Assembly (NCBI GenBank): GCA_003640385.1 | Contig: RCAB01000181.1 | Coordinates: forward strand, 1-64,000 | Length of the DNA: 64,000 nucleotides | Direction: 5' to 3' | Origin: Setaria digitata | Lineage: Eukaryota > Nematoda > Chromadorea > Rhabditida > Setariidae | Shown here: in pieces, positions 51,224 to 63,281 of the stretch | How positions within the stretch are numbered: position 1 is the first letter of the stretch | Layout: each line of letters opens with the position of its first letter | Translations under genes and position numbers: made by a program | Notes under the pieces: model-generated | Database searches by the model: none | What the model was told of the DNA's origin: nothing | The model's input: the letters and a program-made list of their open reading frames with translations, nothing else

Positions 51224-53009
51224 TTACATGGTACTATCAATCAATGCTTCACGTATATCAGTGCTTATAGCAGATGCTTCACGATCACCGAGTTTAAATA
51301 AAGCTTCGATAACCGATAACTCTGTGCTTGTCGTATCGAGACCGGCGAAAGCGATCCAATCATTAACGCATAAACCTGCAGCGACTAGATCTGAGCCCCT
51401 GCAAAGAAAAATTATATTTCACCACTTAGATCTATAATCTAGAAGAACATAAGGGAACAAAGTAATGGTTTCCTTATGTTGAACCAAGTAACTGATGAAT
51501 ATGATTGATGAATTAATTTAATCAATATAACCAATTAATGTTATTGATATGAGTTAATTAATACAATGGATTAATAAAGTAAGTGATGAATGGATTCGGG
51601 AATGATAAATTAGTTTCCGCGTTGTGGTACTGTCAGTGGGAACCACCTAGCGAGGAAACTGAAGTTCGAGGAAGTGGTTGAAACAAGACATGATTTAAAC
51701 TATGGTAAAAGCTAAGATAGCAAGTAAACCTTATAGCGTGAAGAAAATTTAATTTTTAAGAAATAAAATCAGATTTGGATAGGAAAGTGTTTACTGGACT
51801 TCTGCAATTACCTATTAACGGTTCCTGCAACAACAGGAACTTGAAGCAAGGCAGCTAGTTCGCGCTGTGTTTGAGGAGAAGTTTTTGCTTCAACAAGAGC
51901 TCCTTGGGAACTGAGAACAGCATATGAGCCAACCTATGACGATATACGTAAGCATAATATGTGTATGAGGTAACAAAAATCTTAAAAAATTTCAAAAACA
52001 CAGCAGCTTAAAAAATAAGGAGATCCATTAATCCCATAAAAACTATACGCTGTAAATCGTCTATTAACTTACTAAAGCATGACTGCCCAAACTCATCCTA
52101 AAAACTTCCACTTGCAAAACTTCTTCCAGTGCCTGCAATTTAAAGAAAAATTTTAAATTCTTGAATAAAATATATGGATAAAGTAGGATCAATTTTCTAA
52201 ATAGTAATACCACTTCCAAGTTTTTTTTTTCAGGATTTGTTCATTTTTATAAACATGGAGTGAAATTCTGTAAGCCTCATATTCAAACGGGAATTTTCGC
52301 ATCTCGAACCACTCCACCTTACATTTCCTTAAAAAAAGGTGAGCTACCTGATAATGTTGTTTGTTATGTTAGAAGAAACAAATCATTCGGCGAAAGTTTT
52401 AAATAGAAAACTGCTGGTACCTTTTCCGTTTCTTTACTGATTTCAGGATGCACTAATGCGACATAATCGTTGCACGCAATGACGTTTCCAAGTGCAGACA
52501 GCTTTTCATCTACTCTCCTTATCTTCACATTGTCTGGTAAACTGAAAAACTGATTTTGTAAAATCTAATAGATTTCACAAAATAATGAGCTAACCTATTT
52601 CTTAGGTGTTGCAATTCTTGATCAGTGGTATCGTTTGGCACCAGTAATCCTTTTCGATTACCGACAGTTACCCGCCCAACGATTCTCGTTCCAGCAATGG
52701 AGCAGTGAATTACTGGAATTACGTCAGCTAGTTCGCCTTCAACTATACTGAAAGTATTTCGTGCTTAGAAGTCCAAATGTTAATAATGATAAACAACTGA
52801 TTTATTTTTATAACTGTTAGAAGGGAACGCTGATTCGATTTTGAAATTCGATGAGATGAAAAACAAGATGCTAAGTTGATTAGATACAAATATTTGTTCA
52901 ACCTGTAGAAGTTTTCGGATGCAGCAATCCCAACTAAACAATATGCGTTAGTTAACTTGCAAAAAACGCCGACTTCATTACTGGCTTCGAACTGACAACG
53001 AATAGCCAT
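51224..53009 (-). CDS. EIF6: Translation initiation factor eIF6
   Basis: Ribosome anti-association factor that binds nascent 60S subunits during their maturation and is later evicted by SBDS/EFL1 (family knowledge). Six exons, 53009-52903, 52747-52595, 52541-52421, 52132-52073, 51933-51812 and 51398-51224, join in phase to 738 nt, or 245 residues, the same length as human eIF6. Conserved blocks include [83 protein letters not shown] and [18 protein letters not shown]. The ATG at 53009 was chosen over an in-frame upstream extension because it matches the family start and lies 18 nt after a strong TTTCTTCAG acceptor. The C-terminal tail has Asp where human eIF6 has Ser235. It is head to head with DPH6. 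Confidence 0.98.
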
Positions 53010-53449
53010 AATTCCCGCCAACGGATTCTGAAGAAACGCAAGTGCGAAGTCTGTAAGGAGCTGAAAAACCAGAGAAATGAGTAAAGCAAATGGCAACTAT
53101 ATAAACAACATACCTAATGAGTAAACAAATGCTAAATCAGTGATATAATTATTGCTGAAGAGCAACAACAAACGCGATAAACAGTCTGCTGCTGAGCATA
53201 TCGAATGCTTCGGAACGCTGCATAACACCTGTTGGAAATATGATATACCTTTCCGTTCCGATATAAACAGTTTAGGTAAGTAAACTATCCAGCACTGTAC
53301 CCCAAGGCAGAACGTATAATTACGGAAATAGCACCGCCATGAGGCGTCCACGCAATGACCCAAAACGATACAGTATGTCGTAGATGCCGTTGGGAGAGAA
53401 ACTGTTTTTCATGGGCCGTGCAGCGGCTGCCATTAAAAAAGAGGGACAG
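53010..53449. promoter_or_regulatory. Bidirectional EIF6/DPH6 promoter region
   Basis: 440 bp separate the divergent start codons. The minus-strand acceptor TTTCTTCAG (CAG at 53030-53028) is a likely spliced-leader site for EIF6. No conserved promoter motif was recognised. Open frames here on both strands are not supported as genes. Confidence 0.5.
53028..53030 (-). promoter_or_regulatory. Putative spliced-leader acceptor of EIF6
   Basis: TTTCTTCAG on the minus strand lies 18 nt before the eIF6 ATG, with no upstream exon evident. A short 5' UTR after a strong acceptor is typical of nematode trans-spliced mRNAs (inference). Confidence 0.55.
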
Positions 53450-55033
53450 ATGAAAGTGGTGGGCCTAGTGTCAGGTGGGAAGGATAGTTGTTATAACTTG
53501 ATGCTATGTGAGAAGTACGGCCATGAAATTGTATGCTTGGCCAACCTATATCCACCAGATGAGTGTACCCAAGAAATGGACAGCTACATGTACCAGTGTG
53601 TCGCACACAATGCACTTCAAGTACCTTTTGCTACTATGTTTTTTTTCCTTTGTCGTCTGTTCTGAAGTGATTTTCAGTGATTTTTCTAGAATTTCCTAAA
53701 ATGTTTTGCGCAATTGCAAGAAAGCACAATGCATGTGACTTATTCAGCAGTCGTTTAAGTAGATATCCTGATCTTCCCCTCATAGTTAATTATTTGTGTC
53801 CCTCTATTTACAACAAAAATTGAAGCTAACAGTTTCTGGCGTGTATTCTAGGTGTACGGTGAAGCATGTGGCCTTCCACTTTATCGACGTCCAATACAAG
53901 GAAGACCTATAGGAACAGGAGCATTTTATGAAGAAACAGCCAACGACGAAGTAGAGGACCTCTATGAATTGCTAGCATTCATCAAGCAAAAACATCCGGA
54001 AATTGAGGGTAGGTTTGCATTTCTGAAAAATTATTCTTTTTTGCTGGATACTATAGGACGAAAATTCGTTCTGCGACTTGCAGGAATTTATTCATCCTTT
54101 AAAAGATTTGTATATCACGGCTATATACAAAAGCAATAAAGCTGTGGACAATTCACAACCTGTGGAAGCTTATTTAGGAGTTCCCAGAAGTCGTGAATTT
54201 TTCATAAACAGAAATACTTAAATGGAAAAGCGGAAATGACTTTTTATGGATTCACTGTATAAAAACGTCTCCGAAACCCTAAACATTGTCGTTGAACCTT
54301 TCACTTTTTTCTGCATTGACCCCAATATATTCTTCGCTTTTTTTTGAATCATAATTTTTTGTTCGTAAATAATTCGTTGCACTTTTCGAAATTAATTGGA
54401 ATTCCAGCCGTCTCTAGCGGTGCCATCTTGAGCAGTTACCAGAAAAATCGCATAGAAAACGTGTGTCGAAGGTTGAATTTGATTTCACTAACTTACTTGT
54501 GGAACACTGATCAGGCTTCCTTGCTCGACGAGATCATTTCATCCGGAATTGAAGCAGTTGTTGTTAAAGTAGCCGCATTAGGCCTATCAGCAAAACATCT
54601 AGGGAAAACCTTGATCGAGGTACGTCTTTTTAACAACATTCAGGGTTTTGTTTCTTATTTGGACCAGTGTGGGTAGGTGTAAAAAATATTATTCAAGAGC
54701 TTTCATTCGTTCCCACTTTGATTTGTTTAAACTGTGTAGATGCATATTCAGATAAAGTTAATCTCAAAATACCTCACAATGCTGATTTGTTGCGACGTTA
54801 CCTGAGGCTTCTACTTTTTTTTTTAGATGAAGGATCTTTTGCTGCATCTCAGCAGTCGATACGGTGTTCATATATGTGGCGAAGGAGGTGAATATGAAAC
54901 GCTCGTTACTGACTGTCCCTTTTTTAAGAATCGGATTGTTCTAGACGAAACCAGTGTTGTAGAACACTCTGCAAATGATTTCGCACCAGTGGCCTACCTT
55001 TCTTTAACTAAATTTCACCTTGAAAATAAATGA
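53450..55033 (+). CDS. DPH6: Diphthine--ammonia ligase
   Basis: Cytosolic PP-loop ATPase for the last step of diphthamide synthesis, amidating diphthine on eEF2 with ammonium and ATP (family knowledge). Four exons, 53450-53620, 53852-54008, 54408-54619 and 54827-55033, join in phase to 248 codons plus stop; the human protein has 267 residues. Motifs are the PP-loop SGGKDSCYN at about residues 8-16, ELLAFIKQK preceded by DEVEDLY, ENVCRRLNL, VVVKVAALGL, KHLGKTL, and HICGEGGEYET followed by FAPVAYL. Start MKVVGLVSGG matches the family start. In-frame ATGs at 53384 and 53411 would add up to 22 residues and are less likely. The C-terminus ends FHLENK and lacks the short human tail. Confidence 0.96.
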
Positions 55034-55677
55034 TTTCTGAATTATATGCAGCGAACAGCAAAAGTGGCGGTCACGAAAAACCGTTTACAATTTCACGGGG
55101 AAGTTGAAACTAATATCGTCAAACGTAAAATGATGTTGCTGGAAAAAGCAAACCATTCAGTAGAAATACGTGAGATGTGAAAAGATACTTTATTAGTCGA
55201 CTTTGAATGGAAGATAGAATTTATGTATTGGTTCCAATGATTTCAGAATCTCAGTCCTGGTTTCTATGGCATACAGAGAAAAAGCATTTATTCTATTCTA
55301 AGCCCTAGGATGCAAAAGATATTTTAGTAAGGAAATGAGATGGGTACATCGCAGGAGCGGCACAATAATTGGAATTAAAGGTTCGAGTATTTTGTAGTGT
55401 AGATTTGACAAGCTTACGCGCAAAAAATTTTAGATAAACTAATCTGCAAGGTAAGTACTATCCAATCTTTGTGTTATCCCATCGATAAATTTGCCGATAA
55501 CTTCCTGGTAAATATGCCAAACTGTTATATATTGGAAGACGGGTAGTTTCGAAATTAAAGATATCTAGTGTCAAGTATTAATTAAACCTAATGGGGTGTG
55601 AAGTACTGGTGGCATCGATTAGATCATTCCAAGTAACAGGATTTCTAGTATTCATGATGTCCAGGCCAAGCAGAGTT
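55034..55677. other. Convergent 3' intergenic region DPH6 / TOPBP1
   Basis: 644 bp between the two stop codons. No gene is recognised. The AATAAA at 55025-55030 overlaps the last DPH6 codons, so it is uncertain as a polyadenylation signal. TTTATT copies near 55190 and 55285 could serve the minus-strand gene. Confidence 0.5.
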
Positions 55678-58600
55678 CTAGTTTTCTCTTATACGGCACA
55701 GTTCAGCTGCATAGTCTTTATGGAAGTGTCTTTCTACTTCACTTCCTTCCTCTAGTGTTAAATATGTGGCGAGATAGTCTATACCAAAGCACTGTATATT
55801 ATTTTTGACAAGTTCGGCTACTTCCTGGAAAACCGTATGTGTTCCATATGTCTTGAAAAATTTGGACCATTGTTTTTTAGAGAATTCGGACTTCCATTTT
55901 TACTCTAAATCTTTTCCTATGTAAGTAAATTCTAGTAAGAGACCGGAAGCTTTTTGTTTGCACTGGTTTTAGATTTGTCTTGACTCACTAAACAATCATG
56001 TGGATCATAGTTTCAATCAGGATACTTTTAGTAGGGGATTGCTTTGTAAACCCCTCCCGCCTTCTTCAGAGATTATTTAGTGGAACTTAGTCACAGCTTA
56101 CCTTGAGATTCCAAAATCCAGACTTTTCAACAAGCGCAACAGTGAATCCTTCCAATGAGCAGACATCGTCTCTGAAATTATGTCGTGATTGTCCTACGTT
56201 ATTTTTTAAGCCCATTTGTCATCCATGAAATACACTTTCTAAGCAAAAAGGTAAACTCAAGATTCGGAAAGAAAGATTCTGTCTAGGTTGAATATGGGCT
56301 ATCCTGATCAAAAGGTCCTGATGAGAAAACATTAAAAAAAATAAATTATTTTTGTACCTCAGATGAGCTTCGCCACCACCAAAATCAATAATACGCTTAA
56401 GATCGGCAAATCGTCGACGACCACAGTAAAATAATGCTTTCCAACTTTGAAAGGCTCTTTGAGTTGGGTCCTGCAATCCAGTGATGCCGCATCAATTGAC
56501 ACAACCCGTTACTTCTCACTACCTTGAACTGCAGACTGCTTCAAAGTTTGGAAGTGTAAAAGTCACGGCGACAGGACTCATGAACCGTGTTATATGAAAA
56601 AAGGTTTGAAGGCGGACTGCCTTCTTATAAGGCACTCAGGGTAACCTTGTCAAGCACCTAGCTATCCAAGTAAAACGTGGTTAATTGTTCTATTAAGTTA
56701 TCTTTATTTTCTTGGCATTTTCGCGAACCTTTTCAATTTTCATTCGCCAGCGATGACATGCCAAAGCAAACGAAACAAAACGTTGTGCAGAGAATTCGTG
56801 CTTTGTCAATGAATGATTACTACCCCATTCGTAGTTATCCACCTGGAACAAGATATAAGCCGAAGCAATTTTAGGTTTACAATCAATAAAACTTAGCTGT
56901 ATGGATTTTGTCTCACAAATTCCACCAATTTTTCAGACTAGACACATCAAGTACAGGTTAACGTTGATTATTCCCCATAACAAATGTAAATTTTTTAAAT
57001 GGATCCATATTTGATTAAAGAATCATCAGCATCTGCTAAAATGGATGAATTTAGCGATGGAAGCAGCATTTTTAGTGGAGAAAATGAGCTGTGAAAGAGT
57101 AAATACAGAAGTGGTTAAAATGAAATTGTAGTTTTAGGATATTTCATTTTTCTTACTGGTTGCTAATTTAGCAGGCACTTCGTTTGTCTTCACTTACAAT
57201 AAGTTTTCCTTGCTTTCGGTTGTATATTGCACTAAAAAATTTCAATGCGCTGTGGTTTTAGTCGACATTGCTGAGAGAAGGATATGTACAACCAAGTTGC
57301 GTTAATTAGAATGGTTAATTTAATCACTAGTCACCTCAAGCCAGTTCGATTCCGCATGAGAGTCGATGACATAGTCTTCATCGACAATAATAAGCCCTTT
57401 AGCAATTGAACAAAGCAATTTTTCATTTCGCACTATACGACCACAAACCAAATGGGTTACCCTTTCATCGAATTCATCGCATACTTCGCCACCTAATTCC
57501 AAAACCATAGATACCAAAGCACTTCTATCCTGCAAGAGACATAATTTTCAACACTGACTAAAAAGTGCATGGAAATTAGATTTTTGACTAGACGGTTCGC
57601 TAGTACACGATCATTAATTTTATTATAGTATGTGTGCAAGGTTTTACAGCTTGGATTTAAATTTGAATCTTGGTTTAAAAATTTAATTCAAATAACTGTC
57701 TGATAATTGTGCTCAAAAATCCTATGTTAATTCAGACAATATAAAAAAGGATCTGATTTTTTAGTGAGACTTACACGTCGTACAGTTGAGGTAAAACATA
57801 TTCTTTTCATAGATACGATAGGTGTTTTCACTATAAGGGCGTCTTCACAATCTGCCATACTGCTTAAATTATTCGAAACGTCAGAAAAATTTTTATGAAA
57901 CCAGATATGAATAGCGTAGAATAAACTCTTCTGCACAGCTAAAAATTTAACAATATGATACCCTGCTTCGAAACCAGCAACAGTTCCACTGCAATCGATC
58001 AAAGCATAAAAGAAAGAAAGATAATTATGGTTTATAGTCAAATACCTTATTTTATTTCTTTGATCTTGTCCATAGGGCTCGGTGAGAAGAAGCATGTTCT
58101 GATCGTTCCCCTCCTATAGATAAAAAGGTTATTATAAAAAAAATGGAAAAAACTTGAGAAGTCTATTTCACAAGAATATTTGAATATTTCACTTCCTATG
58201 CTTATACGATTAATTCATTACTATCATTTTACCGAAAGCAAATTATAAGAAATACCAAATGCTACGAAAAGTAAGAGTAGTGCGAATATAAAAGTTTAAG
58301 CCAAATAAAATCATGTGTGGTATAACTTGTGAAGAAATAGGACAATAGTAATAGCTTGAAAAAAAAAAAGGTGAAAATCCTAATTTTAAGAATTATTCGA
58401 TAGCAGGAAACTTACTGGATCTGTATCGAAAGGATTAAGTATTTGAGTAGCGATCCTAAAAAGAAAAAAAAAAAAAATACGTTGATCACAAACAAATCAA
58501 ATATAACGTTAGTGAAGGTGATTTCGTTTGTAGTGCCTGAAGCGCTAAATCTAATTTCACACATTATTATGCTTAATACGCCTTAAAAAACACTGGAAAG

Positions 58601-61600
58601 AAATAAGATAAAACCAAAAACCCAAAACTGCATTAGTACAAAAATCCATACGGTCGTGGACTACTTTCTTTCCATCCATAATACTGTGGCTCAGGTAGTT
58701 CAACATGTCGTTTTCTAGCACTTCGTTTTGATAATTCTGTATCGACTTGCGCTCTTGCTTTCTTCTCTTGTTCCTGAAAAAATAGCAAAGATTTATTTGC
58801 TGTTTTTTTGTTGTTGATCTAATGACTTATAGAAGATTGAAAATTGAATGATGTATAAACAGTATGAATAAAAAAAAACTAAATATTAGAAATTCAACAA
58901 CAGACTAGAAAAGCTTTAAGGTTAACGAAGCAAGATTTGATTGGCCGGAAGAACAACTTAACATACGCGCTGTTTTTCTTTTTCGGCCTCTATGGTTCGC
59001 ACATATTGTTCCCTTTGCATAGCCAGCTTAGCCAATTTCTCAGCAATTCGTCTTCTTAATTGTTTACATAAAGATTTTACATTTAAGTGTTCAATTCCAC
59101 TTGTTAAGGCAATTGTACATGGTATTATTTAAAAAAGTTATATTTAAAGAAGCGTGTTAACAAACTTTTTTTCCTCTTTTGAGATGTCTGATTTGTAGCA
59201 ATTTTCTGAAAACATCGTTCTAGCTTTTTTGGGACTTTCTGCAGGTCCAATTAATAATCCTGATTGGGCAATTCTCTTAACCTGTCTGCTCTGCAAAATG
59301 GTGAAATATCCAAACCATTCAAAAGGAACTGAGTTTTGGAATTTTGATAAGAGTATTCCAACAAGATGGCCGCACTATTTTCCGCTTCAACCACAAGCCA
59401 TACATAGCCGGGTTCATTGATTTTTTCCTGCCAACTTTCTATTCCTGTTCTCTTCTTCCAATTTGAATCCCAACCGTTTTTAGAAAAGACCACACAGGAA
59501 TAATACTTGCCTGCATGCGATCATAATCAGTAGTCCGTCTTGTCGATGTCCAAGGAATCTTGCTTGTCTGAGCTGTCTTAACTACTGCTTCACCAAGCAC
59601 ACGGTTTACAGATGTGTCATTCTACAATTACTAAGGATTTATTGCTTGGGAGCACAAAAATCTGGTGGTAAACGTGACACAAACTGCTTAAGCCTGAAAT
59701 CCAATTATGAAGCTTATAATTTCATTCAATTCAACCGCTAAGTTACTTAAAGTCGGGTGTTACAGAAATGAAATCCCATGACCAAATACAAATAAGACTA
59801 ACATTACGAGGATACAATTTCAATTCAACGCGGCTTTGTCGGAATTACTTCTTCCCCCAACCTATATATCAATTTTAAATCAATTCTTTTATAAAAGACG
59901 AATTCCTAAACACTAAAAAACCCACCCAAGTGTCTTCAGATAGAGAACTGTCCAGTGTTTTTTGAGTACTTATTCCATCAACGTAAGCATATGCTTCGGT
60001 AAGGTTCAAAACCTCAGCCAAATTAGTACTTGCCTGTTCTTCCAAATTTTTTTTGTCACATTCCTAAAAATATTTATGCTTGAAAAATCAAAGTTGAAAA
60101 AGAAATTTCTTCAAAAAGTCTGGAAAAGCTTCAACTATACCATCCTGTTTCGCTTCAATACTGCATTATACTAACTGCTACAGAATTATGGGAAAGTGTT
60201 TTCTGCAAAGTAAACTGTACTTGAAAAGAAGACCGAGTTTGACATTTCCGTTCCTAAAACCAAGACAGTAAAACCGATGATAAAGATAAATGTTTTGTTT
60301 AAATGACACAAAGACAGATTATTGTTACCAACATTTTCTTCAAGGAGGACATTTTGACTTTGCACTTCTAACAATTGATCTTCAACTCTTCCAGTACTTT
60401 CGCGAGTTTCGATTGAATTATGCTGAACGACATCCATTACATAACAATCTGGAGCTTCAAATTTCTGACTTTTATTGAAAGTGTTTATTGGCAGTTCATT
60501 ACCAACATTCATTCCATCCGGTATGTTCGACCTATCACTATTTGGTTTTTGTTCCGTAACATACATCCATAATTGATCTTTCCGTGAATAATTCTTGAAT
60601 GATTGATCTTGGAATAAATAAGGTTGTATTGGTTGCAGCTGATTCTAAAACCAGAAAATTGCAGTTCTGAGGAATTTTGTGAATCCATGCTTAAATAGAG
60701 GAAATGTTTGAAATTTTCCATTCGTGAGTGGGCAATAAGAACTAGGTTCGCTACCTGAATGATGGATTCAATGATCCAGGATGGATCCAAGACAGGTATT
60801 TGCCAATGGGGAGCTGCGTCAGCGCAATCCTTCTCAGCGCCCGCAATTATTTCTGTACAGATACTTAACTGTTTGCCGTATCCCAAGTGATTTTTCACTC
60901 TAAAAAATTTTAAATTAAAATGACCGTCATGAATAATGAATTCCATGTCTACCATTTGAAGAAGTGATTTAACCAAGAAAAAAAAGGGCTGAGTGACGGA
61001 ATACCCTTACTAGAAAGGCAAGTAGGAGGGCATATGCTTTAGTTATGTAATTACAGAAATCTGGAAAATAAGGAAAAAACTAACTCTGCTCCAAATTTGC
61101 GCAGAATATCAGCGAAAATATCCTTCTCAGATTCAGGTAGTGTACCCAAACCAACAATACACCCTTTGAAAACTTGAGAAACTTCGGATGCTTCGATAGG
61201 TCGATACAGTGGATGCTTCTTGGCATTCACTATTACATCTTTTTCAATACAATCGTGCTACAGTAGCGAGTAAAATCAAAAAATACGATGAAGTTCAGCG
61301 TAATATTTGCAACATTATAATCAACCTCGTACCAAGATTAGCTTGAGAATATGTGTTTAGATTCGAAAAGACCACAAGGAATTTGTTATTTCAATACCCA
61401 AGCTGGGTTTAGAATTTTATACTAGTAGCGGTCGAATAGTGATTGGTCAAAGGTGCTGGTATAATTCCTGTTAATAACGCTGGCAACATCAAAAAAATAA
61501 GTAAATAAATATTAACCAAAAGAAACACTAAATTAGGAAGAATAAAAACAAGAGAATTAAGAAGCTTATGATTAACTTGAAAAAATTGTTTTTAAATCAG

Positions 61601-63281
61601 ATGTAACCTTTTATGTTTCATTTTATATAAAAATACTAGCCTTTATTTCCCCATTTAATCCCAACCTATATAGAACATAACCTAGAAAATGTAGAAACCG
61701 CTGTGGAATTTTCATCTTCTTTTATAAATTAGATTGTAGCATGAGTGAAAATTCCAAGAGGAAGAAGTGGTAGCTTAGTAACATTTTTTTATTACGATCT
61801 GAAAATACGTACCAACCAAAACGATGAAACAATACTACCGCAATTGAAATTTGTTGTATTATTGAGCAGATAATCGAGCACTTCACAAACCATATAGTTG
61901 ACCCAGATTTTGGCTTCTTGTTGTATTTTACCTGGAAATCGTCAACACAGTGAAAAAAAAGGTGAACTATAATAAGAAAAAAAAAAAAACAATACCAATA
62001 CCTCCGTGATTTTTAATGTCACAAAACAGTTTCTTTCGAATTTCTTCTTTAGCAACAACAATACGAAATGATAATCCAGTAAATAAATGGCAGCCGCTAC
62101 TTTCACTTTTATTATTACTGCTTAATGTCTTCTCCCATGTAATTTTTTGCGTAAAATTCAGCCCTGAATTCCCCAAAATTCCAACTTCTTTGCCTAGCAA
62201 TTTATTTCCTGTCTGAAATACGGATTACTATATTTTGTATTATATTATTATATACTTTGGAGAATGATTTCAAGTGCCACGCATAAAAAAGAGTTAAGGA
62301 GACGAACATTAAAAAAGGATTAACAGTATGCAAGAATTAATTGAACAGGACAAAAAAAGCGTTATCCCATCGCCTCAAATTGAATTTGTAAATAGATCTA
62401 CTTCCGTAATCCTGAATTTGATTTCCTTTCTTGATTCATTGTTGTAATCAGATCCCTCCACTGTACTTCCATTTAATACAGATGGTGAGAGTTCGAAATT
62501 ACTTTTTTCTGACTTGAAAACCAAGTAGTCTGATTCATCCAAAACTTCTTGCGCTTTCGCACAATTCAACAACCATTCACATGTAACTACTTTCACATTA
62601 TTATATGCTTTTTCCTTCAGCTGCAAACAAGAATTTCCAAGTAGTGTTCATAAAATATATTTACCATTTCAAATAGATCCAATAACCTGGAACTAGACAT
62701 GTTGCGAGTGGGTGATATGTTTTTTGGGAAAAAAATTTATATTGTTTGCTTTATATGCTTATTGCTTAAAAAACATTTCTATGAACTTAAACTAGGAAGA
62801 AAAAACCTCTTTAATCAATTTCCAGTCTAATTTTCGTGGGCCAACCACGACGTGAGTTATATCACCATAGACTAGCCTGTCGCGTCGTCCGGATCCAACT
62901 CTATTCGTAAGCCATTTATATTTTTTGAAGTTTTCGTCGGCTATTCCACACAAGTAGATAATGCAATTCTTAAACACAAATGAAGTAGAGTGGAAAAACA
63001 AGAAAAAAGACAAAATTCGCCAGATTTTCTTACAATTTTCATATTTTAAAATTTTTCCTAAAAACCTGAATTGAAAGTGCCTAATACTTCAGCATGGAAA
63101 TATAGCATTTCATTTCGAAAAAGATACAATATCCGGAAATTACAAGCTTTCTGAAGAAAGTAAATGCAGGGACAGACTTACACTCATAAAATCATTAAAG
63201 TGCAAGGCATCCAAATCGAATGGCACAATAGGATCCACTGCCATTGTTGCCCGTTGTAGTAATTTCATTTTCGAGCAATTA
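55678..63281 (-). CDS. TOPBP1: TopBP1-type multi-BRCT checkpoint scaffold (5' end unresolved)
   Basis: Scaffold binding phosphoproteins through BRCT domains, needed for replication initiation and ATR activation (family knowledge; C. elegans mus-101). About 20 minus-strand exons; those best fixed are 63281-63182, 62968-62807, 62212-62002, about 61258-61086, 59623-59511, 56843-56729, 56474-56349 and 55828-55678. Domains in order: a BRCT3-like one (NCIIYLCGIADENF, ITHVVVG, VKVVTCEWLLNCAK), a BRCT4-like one (GLSFRIVVAKEEI), a BRCT5-like one (FKGCIVGLG, IPVLDPSWIIES), a long polar linker with a Lys/Glu-rich helix near 58970-59060, a BRCT7-like one (VRR then QDRSALVSMVLELGG, VTHLVCG, NEKLLCSIAKG), the DNYEWGSNHSL helix exon, and BRCT8 (AFQSWKALFYCG to IQCFGIDYLATYL). 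It ends CRIREN-stop. BRCT6 was not found, and BRCT0-2, if present, lie right of the window. Confidence 0.92.

Noticed and set aside
51228..51437. Plus-strand open frame over the EIF6 3' end
   Set aside because: It is the reverse strand of the last eIF6 exon, which matches the family residue by residue.
53010..53096. In-frame N-terminal extension of eIF6
   Set aside because: The family protein begins at the ATG at 53009, and a strong splice acceptor falls inside the would-be extension.
53384..53449. Upstream in-frame ATGs for DPH6
   Set aside because: DPH6 proteins start directly with M-x-V-x-x-L-S-G-G; the extra Ala/Lys-rich residues have no family support.
56677..56874. Plus-strand open frame containing QNVVQRIRALSMNDYYPIR
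   Set aside because: It is antisense to a TOPBP1 exon (56843-56729) whose minus-strand reading DNYEWGSNHSL and ACHRWRMKIEK matches the human TopBP1 linker before BRCT8.
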